DNA of 64,000 bases from Candidatus Auribacterota bacterium (GTDB taxonomy: Bacteria > Auribacterota > JAFGBW01 > JAFGJP01). The notes under the pieces are model-generated. The model made no database searches, was not told the origin of the DNA, and worked only from the letters and a program-made list of their open reading frames with translations. This document shows, one piece after another, positions 17,647 through 25,551 of this stretch. The stretch lies in NCBI GenBank assembly GCA_023144635.1, contig JAGLFH010000019.1, forward strand, positions 1 to 64,000, in the 5' to 3' direction. The position numbers and the translations under genes are program-made. Positions within the stretch are counted from its first letter, which is position 1; the number at the start of each line of letters is the position of its first letter.

Positions 17647-18687
17647 TTATATTGTTCCAATAAATGGCAGCCAGTCAAGTTCGCTTGAACTATCCCTTGA
17701 AAAAATGTTGCTTAAAAGTTTTTTCGGGGATTCTTTTCTTTTAAGGACTTTATAAAGTTCTTCCGTAATAGGCATAGCAACGTTATATTTTTTTGCAAGA
17801 GTTAAAGCTGCTTTTATAGTATTTACTCCTTCAGCAACTTTTGGTGTGGATGCAATAATAGCTTCCAAATTCTCTCCTTTTCCTATCCGCTCACCAAGTG
17901 TGCGGTTCCTGCTAAAAGGGCTGAGTCCTGTTGTTATCAAATCACCTATTCCGGAAAGCCCAGAAAAAGTCAATGGATTGGCACCCATCCTTACACCAAG
18001 ACGCGAGATCTCTACTAATCCTCTGGTAAGCACAGCAGCTTTTGTATTTGCTCCCAGTTTTAAACCGTCTACAATACCTGCTGTAATTGCTATGATATTT
18101 TTAAGAGTACCACCCAGTTCAACACCAATAAGATCAGGATTGGTATATACTTTAAAGTGATTTGTAGTGAACACTTCCTCTATAAATGCAGCAAGTTTCG
18201 GATTTTTTGAAGAAGCAACAATTGCTGTAGGAATTCCTCTTGCCACTTCCTCTGCATGTGAAGGTCCTGATAGAGCAACAACATCAGCATGAGAGCCGAT
18301 AGTATCTTCAATTACCTCGCTCATCCTTAACAAAGTCTTGCTTTCAAGTCCTTTTGCAACACTTACGATTATATGTTTTTCTTTATGATAGCGCTTATAT
18401 TTCTTACATACTAATCTAAAAACATGAGACGGGACTGATATAATAACAATTTCAGCATTTTTTAAAGCTTTTCCCATATTCGTTGTAAGATTAATATTAA
18501 CAGGTACATGTACACCAGGTAAAAAAGTTGAATTTTCTTTTTTTTCAGATATCTTTTGTATGTTTTCTTTAAAAGCTCCCCACAATGTTACCTTATGTCC
18601 TTTTCCATTAAGCACAAGTGAAAGAGCAGTTCCCCAACCTCCATCACCCAATACTGTTATATGTCTGCTTTTACTTTTTTTTCTCAT
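17647..18687 (-). CDS. gpsA: Glycerol-3-phosphate dehydrogenase [NAD(P)+]
   Basis: GpsA reduces dihydroxyacetone phosphate to sn-glycerol-3-phosphate for phospholipid synthesis. The 346-residue protein has the Rossmann start TVLGDGGWGTALSLVL, the substrate segments VALSGPSHAEEVARGIPTA and ELGGTLKNIIAITAGI with the catalytic Lys, and SGIGDLITTG. Its 5' end overlaps plsY by 17 bases, tying the two consecutive steps of phospholipid synthesis together. Confidence 0.96.
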   Translation of the reverse strand: MRKKSKSRHITVLGDGGWGTALSLVLNGKGHKVTLWGAFKENIQKISEKKENSTFLPGVHVPVNINLTTNMGKALKNAEIVIISVPSHVFRLVCKKYKRYHKEKHIIVSVAKGLESKTLLRMSEVIEDTIGSHADVVALSGPSHAEEVARGIPTAIVASSKNPKLAAFIEEVFTTNHFKVYTNPDLIGVELGGTLKNIIAITAGIVDGLKLGANTKAAVLTRGLVEISRLGVRMGANPLTFSGLSGIGDLITTGLSPFSRNRTLGERIGKGENLEAIIASTPKVAEGVNTIKAALTLAKKYNVAMPITEELYKVLKRKESPKKLLSNIFSRDSSSELDWLPFIGTI

Positions 18688-19285
18688 ATATCTTACTCTC
18701 CTCGCCCTTTAATAATCTTTTAATGTTATTTTTATGCCTGTATATTGCAAGTCCTCCTATAAAAAAACCAAAAATAATAGTAGCAAGTGGCAGTTTATAT
18801 AGCCAGAACATCACCGGCAAAATTGTAGCTGAAATGATTGAACTAAAAGAAACATAACGGGTAAGCACAAGACAAAGACACCATATAAGAAAAAGAATAA
18901 GACATACTCTCCAATCTATAGCTATTAATGCACCGGCAGATGTTGCCATTCCTTTTCCGCCTTTAAACCTTAAGAAAACAGTCCAATTATGTCCGGCAAC
19001 TACAGTAATAAATGCAATTATCTGAACAATACTTATTATCTCTACAGAAAATTTGAGCAATGTTACAAGACCATATACAGCTAAAAATCCTTTTAAAGCA
19101 TCCATAAAAAATGCAAACATCCCTATTTTAAATCCACAAGTGCGATACACGTTAGTTGCGCCCGGATTTCCACTTCCAACCCTTCTTATATCTATCTTTT
19201 TTAAAATCTTTGCCACAAGAAATGAAAAAGGTATTGAACCAATTAAATAAGAACCAATTATAAGCATTAGAAATTTAGCAAACAT
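18671..19285 (-). CDS. plsY: Acyl-phosphate:glycerol-3-phosphate acyltransferase
   Basis: PlsY acylates glycerol-3-phosphate at position 1 using acyl-phosphate, in the inner membrane. The 204-residue polytopic protein has GSYLIGSIPFSF, GSGNPGATNVYR (Ser/Arg motif 1) and the phosphate-binding GHNWTVFLRFKGGKGMAT (motif 2). It ends in the overlapping gpsA start, so G3P supply and use are cotranscribed. Confidence 0.95.
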   Translation of the reverse strand: MFAKFLMLIIGSYLIGSIPFSFLVAKILKKIDIRRVGSGNPGATNVYRTCGFKIGMFAFFMDALKGFLAVYGLVTLLKFSVEIISIVQIIAFITVVAGHNWTVFLRFKGGKGMATSAGALIAIDWRVCLILFLIWCLCLVLTRYVSFSSIISATILPVMFWLYKLPLATIIFGFFIGGLAIYRHKNNIKRLLKGEESKIYEKKK

Positions 19286-19404
19286 GTTTTCTTCCTTTAT
19301 ATAAAGAACTTATTCTAAAACAAAACATAAAAATAGGAAACTTAAAAGCACATATTATATAGTTAATTTCTCAAAGATAGAACAGACTTCTGTCAAGATT
19401 TGTA

Positions 19405-20472
19405 TTATACATTAAAGCGTATGTTTATAATATCGCCGTCCTCAACAACATAGTCTTTCCCTTTTAGCATCGACTTACCTGCTTTTTTACATTCATTTTC
19501 ACCATTAAGTGCAATAAAGTCATCAAACTTAATGACTTCTGCGCGTATGAACCCTCTTTCCAGATCAGAGTGAATAACTCCAGCTGCAGTCGGGGCTAAG
19601 GCACCTTCTTTAACCGTCCATGCACGAACTTCATCATCACCTATAGTAAAAAAAGAAAGATATCCAAGTGTTGTATAAGAGACTTTGATCGTTCTTTCAA
19701 CAGCAGGCTCATCAAAGCCAAGATCTTTCAAAAAGACTTCTCTCTCATCTTTATCCTCAAGCTCGCTTATTTCCTGTTCTATAGGTGCGCAAAACTGAAG
19801 GATGCCAACATTTTCACTTCCAAATTTCAAAGTAATTTTATCAAGTATTTCTTTTTTTTCGATCTGGTCTTCATTTACGTTTAAAAGTATCACTATTGGC
19901 TTTAAAGTAAGAAAGTTAAAACCTTTTATCATTTTAAGACTTTCTTGATCAATCTCAAGTTCTCTTAACGGCTGCTCTTCTTCAAGTGTTTTTTGAAATT
20001 CATTTAGGAGGTTTTGTTCTTTTAATAAAATATCTAGTTTATTCTTTTTCAAGTCTTTTTCTATATTTATAAGACGTTTTTCTATCAGTTCAAGATCATA
20101 AAGTATCATCTCATCAATAAGTGTTTTTATGTCTCTTGATGGATCTACTACTGTATCAATATGATAGACAGCATCATTTTGAAACGCTCTTACAACAAAA
20201 AGCACTGCATTAGCCTCTGCCATTAAAGAAAAAGATTTTTTTCTGTCCTGAGGATCTTTTGTTATTGAGGGCACAAGAAGAAACTCTACAGCTGCATATA
20301 TTTTTTTTGCCGGCGGATAAAATTCATGTAATTTATCAAGTCTTTTATCTCTTACGTATGCAATAGCTATTTTTCTGTCACCTTTACCCGTCATTGATCC
20401 GCTTTTTCCAGCAATCAAGGAAAACAATGTTGTTTTTCCGGACTGTGGAAGACCTACAATTCCCATTTTCAT
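19405..20472 (-). CDS. YchF/Obg-like GTP/ATP-binding protein with C-terminal TGS-like (DUF933) domain
   Basis: The 355-residue protein follows YchF architecture: N-terminal P-loop domain, a helical coiled-coil insertion (about residues 130-185), the NVNE nucleotide-specificity motif characteristic of ATP-preferring YchF proteins, and a C-terminal DUF933/TGS-like domain ending VVEDGDIINIRFNV. The P-loop reads GLPQSGKTT rather than the usual GLPNVGKST, so it is a divergent YchF paralogue rather than the standard one. It is cytoplasmic and probably ribosome- or stress-associated by family. Confidence 0.82.
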   Translation of the reverse strand: MKMGIVGLPQSGKTTLFSLIAGKSGSMTGKGDRKIAIAYVRDKRLDKLHEFYPPAKKIYAAVEFLLVPSITKDPQDRKKSFSLMAEANAVLFVVRAFQNDAVYHIDTVVDPSRDIKTLIDEMILYDLELIEKRLINIEKDLKKNKLDILLKEQNLLNEFQKTLEEEQPLRELEIDQESLKMIKGFNFLTLKPIVILLNVNEDQIEKKEILDKITLKFGSENVGILQFCAPIEQEISELEDKDEREVFLKDLGFDEPAVERTIKVSYTTLGYLSFFTIGDDEVRAWTVKEGALAPTAAGVIHSDLERGFIRAEVIKFDDFIALNGENECKKAGKSMLKGKDYVVEDGDIINIRFNV

Positions 20473-20510
20473 ATTAAAATTCCTTATTTGTTTAGCTGAT
20501 TAAGATATAA

Positions 20511-20553
20511 AAAACATCCCCTCCCTGTCAAGGAAGGGGATGTTTTGATGTTT
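20511..20553 (-). terminator. Rho-independent terminator after the LPP20-like gene
   Basis: A 12-bp stem (AAAACATCCCCT with its complement at 20535-20546) encloses a 12-base loop. On the minus strand it is followed by a T-run, placing it after the gene at 20613-21674. T-rich DNA on the other side makes it potentially bidirectional. Confidence 0.85.
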
Positions 20554-20612
20554 TTCTTTAACTTTCCTTTATTTTTCTTGATTCCTGCTTATTGCATCCT
20601 GCTACTTACTTC

Positions 20613-21674
20613 TTATTTCCCCACTACAATAATAACTCTGCATCTTTCAATGGCAATATCACTTCCTCTTATCTTCATGAATTTATCAAACTCATCCTGT
20701 GATACCATTATAATACAAGGATCTTCCTGTATTATTTTTATAGCATCTATCACATAAGGCTTTTTAGTTACACGTTTGTTCACTTCTGCGTTTTCAATTT
20801 TTGCTGTATAGCTAACAAGCCCTTGCTTTGTGCGAAACTTTCTATCAGGAACAGATATATTATATAGTTTTTCTCCTGTGTCGCTTATTATTGAAGGATT
20901 GATCGCAGGCTTTGCAATAGTCTTTTTTGCATTAACTATTAAACCGGAAACATATAAAATCTTTACTTTGTCTTCTTCTTGAGTCTCAGTCTCTTCCTTT
21001 AATTCTGCAACCTCAGTCTTTATTTCCTCAGTTTTTTTTGCATCCGTAGCCTCTTCAGCGCTCTCATCTTTTTTTATTACTTCTGTATCATTTTCAGTAG
21101 GTTCTTCTTTAACTTCAACAGTTTCTTTTACATCACTTTTTTCTTCAACTGACATTGCCAGCTTTGCATCTTCTTCTATATCTGCTACTTCCTGTTTGTC
21201 TACAGGTTTATCAAATTCTCCGCTTACATCAGCTATTTTGATATTGTCATAAATAATATGAGAAAGTGAACCCTTCCCGTTTAAAGATGCTTCAACTATG
21301 ACTTCACACTTGCCTTCTGGCAGATATTTAACTTCTTTTTCAGCACAATTTTTCACAAACGCTGAAACATGTGTTCTTACAATATCATTTTGTGCCTGAA
21401 AATTCTTAACAGTTGTTTTACCATCAACACGAACATTATTGACCGCTTCTGCAAGTTTTCTTATTGCATCAGCTTTTGCTGCCTGCCTGGCTTCAAGCTT
21501 TTTCTCAGCTATTGTGCCTTCAGAAAAGTCAGAAGCATACCCCACACCACTAGCCCTTATAACACCGTTTGTCCAGTCAATATGTGCAGTTTCCGTTAAA
21601 TTTTCAATATAATCAGCCTGACACAAAGAGGTAATAAAAAACATAAGGTACAACAATAAAAATCCCTTTTTCAT
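20613..21674 (-). CDS. Exported LPP20-like domain protein with acidic linker
   Basis: I place the start at the ATG at 21674 because GGAGGG lies just upstream; a further in-frame ATG at 21710 has no such site. From that start the protein (353 residues) has a signal peptide (MKKGFLLLYLMFFITSLCQA). An LPP20-like domain follows: DWTNGVIRASGVGYA and ARQAAKADAIRKLAEAVNN are typical. Next comes a Glu/Lys/Thr-rich low-complexity linker of about 90 residues, then a small C-terminal domain (IVNAKKTIAKPAINPSIIS through EDPCIIMVSQ). No lipobox is seen, so it is probably periplasmic. Function unknown; LPP20 proteins are often envelope- or motility-associated. Confidence 0.75.
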   Translation of the reverse strand: MKKGFLLLYLMFFITSLCQADYIENLTETAHIDWTNGVIRASGVGYASDFSEGTIAEKKLEARQAAKADAIRKLAEAVNNVRVDGKTTVKNFQAQNDIVRTHVSAFVKNCAEKEVKYLPEGKCEVIVEASLNGKGSLSHIIYDNIKIADVSGEFDKPVDKQEVADIEEDAKLAMSVEEKSDVKETVEVKEEPTENDTEVIKKDESAEEATDAKKTEEIKTEVAELKEETETQEEDKVKILYVSGLIVNAKKTIAKPAINPSIISDTGEKLYNISVPDRKFRTKQGLVSYTAKIENAEVNKRVTKKPYVIDAIKIIQEDPCIIMVSQDEFDKFMKIRGSDIAIERCRVIIVVGK

Positions 21675-21803
21675 ATATCCCTCCAATTTATTCTGGTTTC
21701 TAAATATCAATAAGATACGTATTTTTAACGGTTTTGGAAACTATAATATCATAAAAACGTCTAATATCTCATATATATTTGACGTTAGTAAAACCAAATA
21801 TAT

Positions 21804-22112
21804 TCATAAACTGCTCATCAAAACCTTTAATTTCATGGTATCGATACTTTTTTCAGAAGAGTGTAAAAGGATTGAAAGCATAACTTTTATTTTTTCCATA
21901 ATAACTGTTTCAGCAATACTTAAGTCGCTTATTTCAGAAAAAATTATGTCAATTTCATTTTCTTCATCATCTTTTTGCAGTTTTAGTTCAATGATAAAAG
22001 ATAGTAATTGGTTTAATTCTTTTGAACTCTTCTTTTCTTTTATCGGCAATTTCTGGTAAAAATGGATATAACTGAGAAGTTTTTTAAGTATGGTATTTGT
22101 TATTTTCTTCAT
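21804..22112 (-). CDS. Hypothetical 102-residue helical protein downstream of the tRNA cluster
   Basis: I do not recognise this protein. It starts with a basic amphipathic stretch (MKKITNTILKKLLSYIHFY) and continues as predicted helices with an acidic patch (KDDEENEIDIIFSEIS). There is no signal peptide or membrane segment. It begins 12 bases after the tRNA-Gly 3' end, in the place where a second tRNA-Thr and tuf usually follow in this tRNA order. Confidence 0.5.
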   Translation of the reverse strand: MKKITNTILKKLLSYIHFYQKLPIKEKKSSKELNQLLSFIIELKLQKDDEENEIDIIFSEISDLSIAETVIMEKIKVMLSILLHSSEKSIDTMKLKVLMSSL

Positions 22113-22123
22113 GAATATTAAAT

Positions 22124-22196
22124 GGAGCGAGCGATGGGGATCGAACCCACATGACCGGCTTGGAAGGCCGGAGCTTTACCATTAAGCAACGCTCGC
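22124..22196 (-). tRNA. tRNA-Gly (TCC)
   Basis: On the minus strand the gene folds as a cloverleaf with a GCGAGCG/CGCTCGC acceptor stem, anticodon loop CTTCCAA (anticodon TCC) and T-arm GGTTCGATCC. The 3' CCA is encoded. Confidence 0.95.
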
Positions 22197-22277
22197 TTTT
22201 AATAGTAAGTTATTCTTTAGTATGACTTTCATGAACCCTACGTGGCTTATGGCTGTCTTCTTACTACTGTTTTTATA

Positions 22278-22359
22278 TGGGGAGAGAAGGATTCGAACCT
22301 TCGAAGGCGAAGCCAACAGATTTACAGTCTGCCCCCTTTGGCCGCTTGGGTATCTCCCC
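22278..22359 (-). tRNA. tRNA-Tyr (GTA)
   Basis: On the minus strand the gene has a GGGGAGA acceptor stem, anticodon loop CTGTAAA (anticodon GTA), a long variable arm (class II, as expected for bacterial tRNA-Tyr) and T-arm GGTTCGAATCC. CCA is not encoded. Confidence 0.95.
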
Positions 22360-22367
22360 ATGTATAT

Positions 22368-22407
22368 CGTTTAGTCCGTTTGGCTCGTTTGGTCTGTTTA
22401 GTCCGTT
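22368..22407. repeat. Tandem 9-bp repeat, about 4.4 copies
   Basis: Consecutive units CGTTTAGTC, CGTTTGGCT, CGTTTGGTC, TGTTTAGTC and CGTT repeat with 9-bp period between tRNA-Tyr and tRNA-Thr. The complement reads as AACGGACTA-type units. Degenerate relatives occur after each TonB receptor gene (36041-36060, 39553-39576, 43025-43050). Confidence 0.8.
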
Positions 22408-22473
22408 AAAAAAACTATAAAAAACAAATAGCGGACTAACAAGATTACCGATTATCCGGATATTATGTCAAAA

Positions 22474-22546
22474 AGCTGGTGATGGGACTCGAACCCGCAA
22501 CCTGCTGATTACAAATCAGCTGCTCTACCGATTGAGCTACACCAGC
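22474..22546 (-). tRNA. tRNA-Thr (TGT)
   Basis: On the minus strand the gene shows acceptor stem GCTGGTG/CACCAGC, D-loop AGCTCAATCGGTAGAGC, anticodon loop TTTGTAA (anticodon TGT) and T-arm GGTTCGAGTCC. CCA is not encoded. It is the first of the three tRNA genes in transcription order Thr-Tyr-Gly. Confidence 0.95.
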
Positions 22547-22690
22547 AAAAACAAAAAAAAATTCATAGAATAACGAGGTGATACATTATCAAATATAAAC
22601 TTTGCCGTCAAGTAGTAAAATACACATTATTATTAGCCACATATAAAATATTTTACTATAATTTATAATAAATTATATATATATAAAGAT

Positions 22691-23404
22691 ATGAAAACAT
22701 TTAAAAATTTATCAACGTCAGTAATAGTAATCTTTCTGATCATATTACTATTTATGTTCAATAGGCCTTTTGCAAAAGGAAACTCAATTCCTTATCCTTT
22801 AAAGGTAAACCCTGTACTTTACTCATTTCAGAAAGATATATGTTTAGATAAAGACCCTATAAGTGTTTTAAAAGGAAACAATACTTTTTCCTGCGAACCA
22901 TTTTACAGATTCTGCATATATCCGGAAATACCTCTAAAACCTGATACAAGAGGAAACCTTCATCCAATAACAGCTTATTTAAAAAATTTTAATCCGTTTG
23001 ACGTAGAAAACCCTCTTCTTAGCTGGAAATGGACACTTGATAATATTAAATATACTGATGATTATAAGAAGTTCCACAAGAACGACATATGGCAATTTGC
23101 CAAAAACACATATATTTCAAGACAAGGTGATTGCGAAGATTCATCAATACTTCTTTGTGATTGGCTTCGCTCACAAGGATATGATGCTAAAGTAGCACTT
23201 GGTCTTTATAAAAAATCCGGCTGGCATGCGTGGGTAATTTTCCCACATAAAAACAATACGTATTTACTTGAATGCACAGGCAGATCATCATTGTATTCAA
23301 AGGAGTATGATAAATTTAATAACACTCTTGCGCGCAGATACAAACCATTAGGTCTTTTTGATGAACATTTTTTTTGGGTAGCAAAAGATAAAAACAGGAG
23401 GTAA
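22691..23404 (+). CDS. Exported transglutaminase-like cysteine protease-fold protein
   Basis: The 237-residue protein has an N-terminal signal or anchor helix (residues 10-24). Its C-terminal half is transglutaminase-like: GDCEDSSILLCDWLRSQGY contains Cys148, SGWHAWVIF contains His179 and YLLECTG supplies an acidic residue (Glu194), giving a plausible Cys-His-acid triad. It acts outside the cytoplasm, as a peptidase or crosslinking enzyme; the substrate is unknown. The DUF350 gene begins four bases after its stop, with its ribosome site AGGAGG inside the end of this gene. Confidence 0.78.
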   Translation: MKTFKNLSTSVIVIFLIILLFMFNRPFAKGNSIPYPLKVNPVLYSFQKDICLDKDPISVLKGNNTFSCEPFYRFCIYPEIPLKPDTRGNLHPITAYLKNFNPFDVENPLLSWKWTLDNIKYTDDYKKFHKNDIWQFAKNTYISRQGDCEDSSILLCDWLRSQGYDAKVALGLYKKSGWHAWVIFPHKNNTYLLECTGRSSLYSKEYDKFNNTLARRYKPLGLFDEHFFWVAKDKNRR

Positions 23405-23408
23405 TTAT

Positions 23409-23636
23409 ATGGAGTTTGAATATTTAAAAGCAAATGTGTTTCAATTACTGATGAATCTTGTTTACGCACTATTTTCTCTTCTTGCCGGAATTTTTGCCTT
23501 CAGGTTCATTGATAAATATATCTTTCGTGAAATAGATTTTATGCAGGAAATTAAAAACGGCAATACTGCTGCTGCTATTATTTCTGCAGCAATCTTTATG
23601 TTTGTAGCATTTATAGTCGGATTTTCTATGATATAG
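23409..23636 (+). CDS. Small DUF350-family membrane protein
   Basis: The 75-residue protein has two hydrophobic helices (about residues 10-33 and 52-74) joined by a charged loop with KNGNTAAAIISAA, as in DUF350/YjfL proteins. Function is unknown. It is tightly coupled to the exported transglutaminase-like gene and 42 bases before an LhgO-like gene. DUF350 genes recurrently neighbour transglutaminase-like or glutathionylspermidine-type proteins, so this pairing is a familiar context. Confidence 0.75.
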   Translation: MEFEYLKANVFQLLMNLVYALFSLLAGIFAFRFIDKYIFREIDFMQEIKNGNTAAAIISAAIFMFVAFIVGFSMI

Positions 23637-23678
23637 TCTTTCATTAAGATAAGTGTTCAAAGAATAAGGTCTTAAAAA

Positions 23679-24803
23679 ATGGACAAAGTTAAAATTACGA
23701 TCATCGGAGCAGGTTGCGTCGGGCTTGCTATTGCACATGAACTATCATTTGAGCATGATGATATCATCGTTCTGGAAAAGTGGGATTCTTTCGGTCGTGA
23801 TACATCAAGCCGTAACAGTGAAGTCATTCATGCAGGCATCTACTACAATTTTAATTCTTTAAAGGCAAAATTATGTGTTGAGGGCAATAAGCTTATTTAT
23901 GAGATGTGCAAAAAGAAAAACATTCCTTACAAAAATTGCGGAAAGATAATTCTAGCGACCGAGCTTTCTGAAACAGATAACGTTGAAGAACTTTTCAAAA
24001 ACGCTAAAAAAAATAATTGTAGCGGTTTAGAACTTATATCAAGTAAAAAAATAAATGAGATGGAACCTGAGATAAAAGGAATATCAGGTTTATTTTCAAA
24101 AACAACCGGAATAATAGATACCCACAAATTTATGAAGGCTATGGAAATTGAATCCGAACAAAATGGCGTTACTTTTTCATATTCATCAGAAGTAGTAAAT
24201 ATAGATCACAACGGTGAAGAATATGAAATACTAATTAAGGATAGTGATGGAAAGAAATTTTCTTTTTTAACTGAAATAGTTATAAACTGTGCAGGACTTT
24301 ATGCTGATAAAATAGCTTCGCTTGCTGGAATAGACATCATAAAGGAAGATTTACGTATTGATTATTATAAAGGAGAATATTTTAGTATTTCAAACCGCCA
24401 TAAAGGAAAGATCAAAAGACTGATATATCCTGTACCTACTCCGTTAAGCCTCGGTCTTCATGCTGTAATAATGTTAGACGGTTCACTTAAAGTAGGCCCA
24501 AATGCATTTCAGATAGATACAATAAATTATGATGTAGATGAAACACACCGAAATGAATTTTTTAACGAGTCCACAAAATATATGCCTTTTATTGAAGAAG
24601 CTGATCTTCAGCCGGACATGAGCGGTATAAGACCTAAGCTTTTCTATAAAAACACACCTTATCAGGACTTTTATATCTCACATGAAAAAACAAAAGGTCT
24701 CAAAGGCTTTATAAATCTTATTGGAATTGAATCTCCCGGCTTAACAGCTTCACCTGCAATTGCAAAATACGTAAAACAAACAATAAAAGATGAATGTTTA
24801 TAA
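23679..24803 (+). CDS. FAD-dependent oxidoreductase of the L-2-hydroxyglutarate oxidase (LhgO) type
   Basis: This 374-residue DAO-superfamily enzyme begins with the dinucleotide fold ITIIGAGCVGLAIAHELS and has SSRNSEVIHAGIYY, the LhgO signature. A VINCAGLYADKIA segment and the C-terminal FAD contact GIESPGLTASPAIAKYV follow. It probably oxidises a 2-hydroxy acid or a related substrate at the membrane face; substrate is not certain. It is the last gene of the 22.7-24.8 kb unit. Confidence 0.85.
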   Translation: MDKVKITIIGAGCVGLAIAHELSFEHDDIIVLEKWDSFGRDTSSRNSEVIHAGIYYNFNSLKAKLCVEGNKLIYEMCKKKNIPYKNCGKIILATELSETDNVEELFKNAKKNNCSGLELISSKKINEMEPEIKGISGLFSKTTGIIDTHKFMKAMEIESEQNGVTFSYSSEVVNIDHNGEEYEILIKDSDGKKFSFLTEIVINCAGLYADKIASLAGIDIIKEDLRIDYYKGEYFSISNRHKGKIKRLIYPVPTPLSLGLHAVIMLDGSLKVGPNAFQIDTINYDVDETHRNEFFNESTKYMPFIEEADLQPDMSGIRPKLFYKNTPYQDFYISHEKTKGLKGFINLIGIESPGLTASPAIAKYVKQTIKDECL

Positions 24804-24927
24804 TATTCACTTGGTAAACCTGTATAAAATCGATGTGAAAACATGCGGTTATACAATGTCTTTTACTTGATTAATCTTATTATCTGTGAGATAGTATTAT
24901 TAAAGGTGAAAATAACGGAGGTCTTTC

Positions 24928-25551
24928 TTGATAAAGAATACAAATGGTAAAGAAATCTCAGTTAAAGGTATAAAAGACGGTATTCTTTTTACAGAGCTTG
25001 TATATAATATAGAAACTTGGGGCGCAGAGAACAATCTCATAATTCTTGAAATACTTGCTGATAACATACCAGTTGACCGTGATGATGAGATAGGCCTTAA
25101 AAAAAAGAAATATTCTTCTTCGGATGATATCGTCATAAAGACACAAAAACCTGAACAGGCTGCTTTAACAGCAATAAGAGAAGCAAAAAAACAAATTCCT
25201 GCCTTTGAGAAGATAATAGATGAAATAATAACTTCCCAGCAAAAAGGAGAAAAAGAGGAAGCGATAAACAAGTTTTCCCATCTTTTAAAATCAGTAAGCG
25301 ATATTATTCAATTATTTAAAGTCCTTGAGCAGTATCTTCCTGATGAATTTGAAAATATTCAGGTAAATAATAAACCTATAATAAGTATTAACCGTGAATT
25401 TCTTGAAATACTTCAGGAAACAAAGCTTGCTATGGAAGATCAGGATTTTGTAACTATAAATGATCTTTTAGAATATGAAATAAAACCAAAAATATTAGAA
25501 GATTTTTTATCTATCCTCGAAGAGCTTGAAAGTAAAATTCAAAGTGCATGA
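24928..25551 (+). CDS. Hypothetical protein translationally coupled to the Maf gene
   Basis: I read a TTG start at 24928 because GGAGG lies six bases upstream. The 207-residue protein has an N-terminal strand-rich part (GKEISVKGIKDGILFTELV), then long charged helices through the C-terminus. Its TGA overlaps the ATG of the next gene (ATGA at 25548). No known domain is evident to me. The coupling suggests that it works with the Maf-type protein, perhaps as a flagellar chaperone or glycosylation partner. Confidence 0.7.
   Translation: MIKNTNGKEISVKGIKDGILFTELVYNIETWGAENNLIILEILADNIPVDRDDEIGLKKKKYSSSDDIVIKTQKPEQAALTAIREAKKQIPAFEKIIDEIITSQQKGEKEEAINKFSHLLKSVSDIIQLFKVLEQYLPDEFENIQVNNKPIISINREFLEILQETKLAMEDQDFVTINDLLEYEIKPKILEDFLSILEELESKIQSA

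Noticed and set aside
22368-22407. Short tandem units resembling a CRISPR array
   Set aside because: Units repeat directly every 9 bp with no spacers, and no cas genes are nearby.
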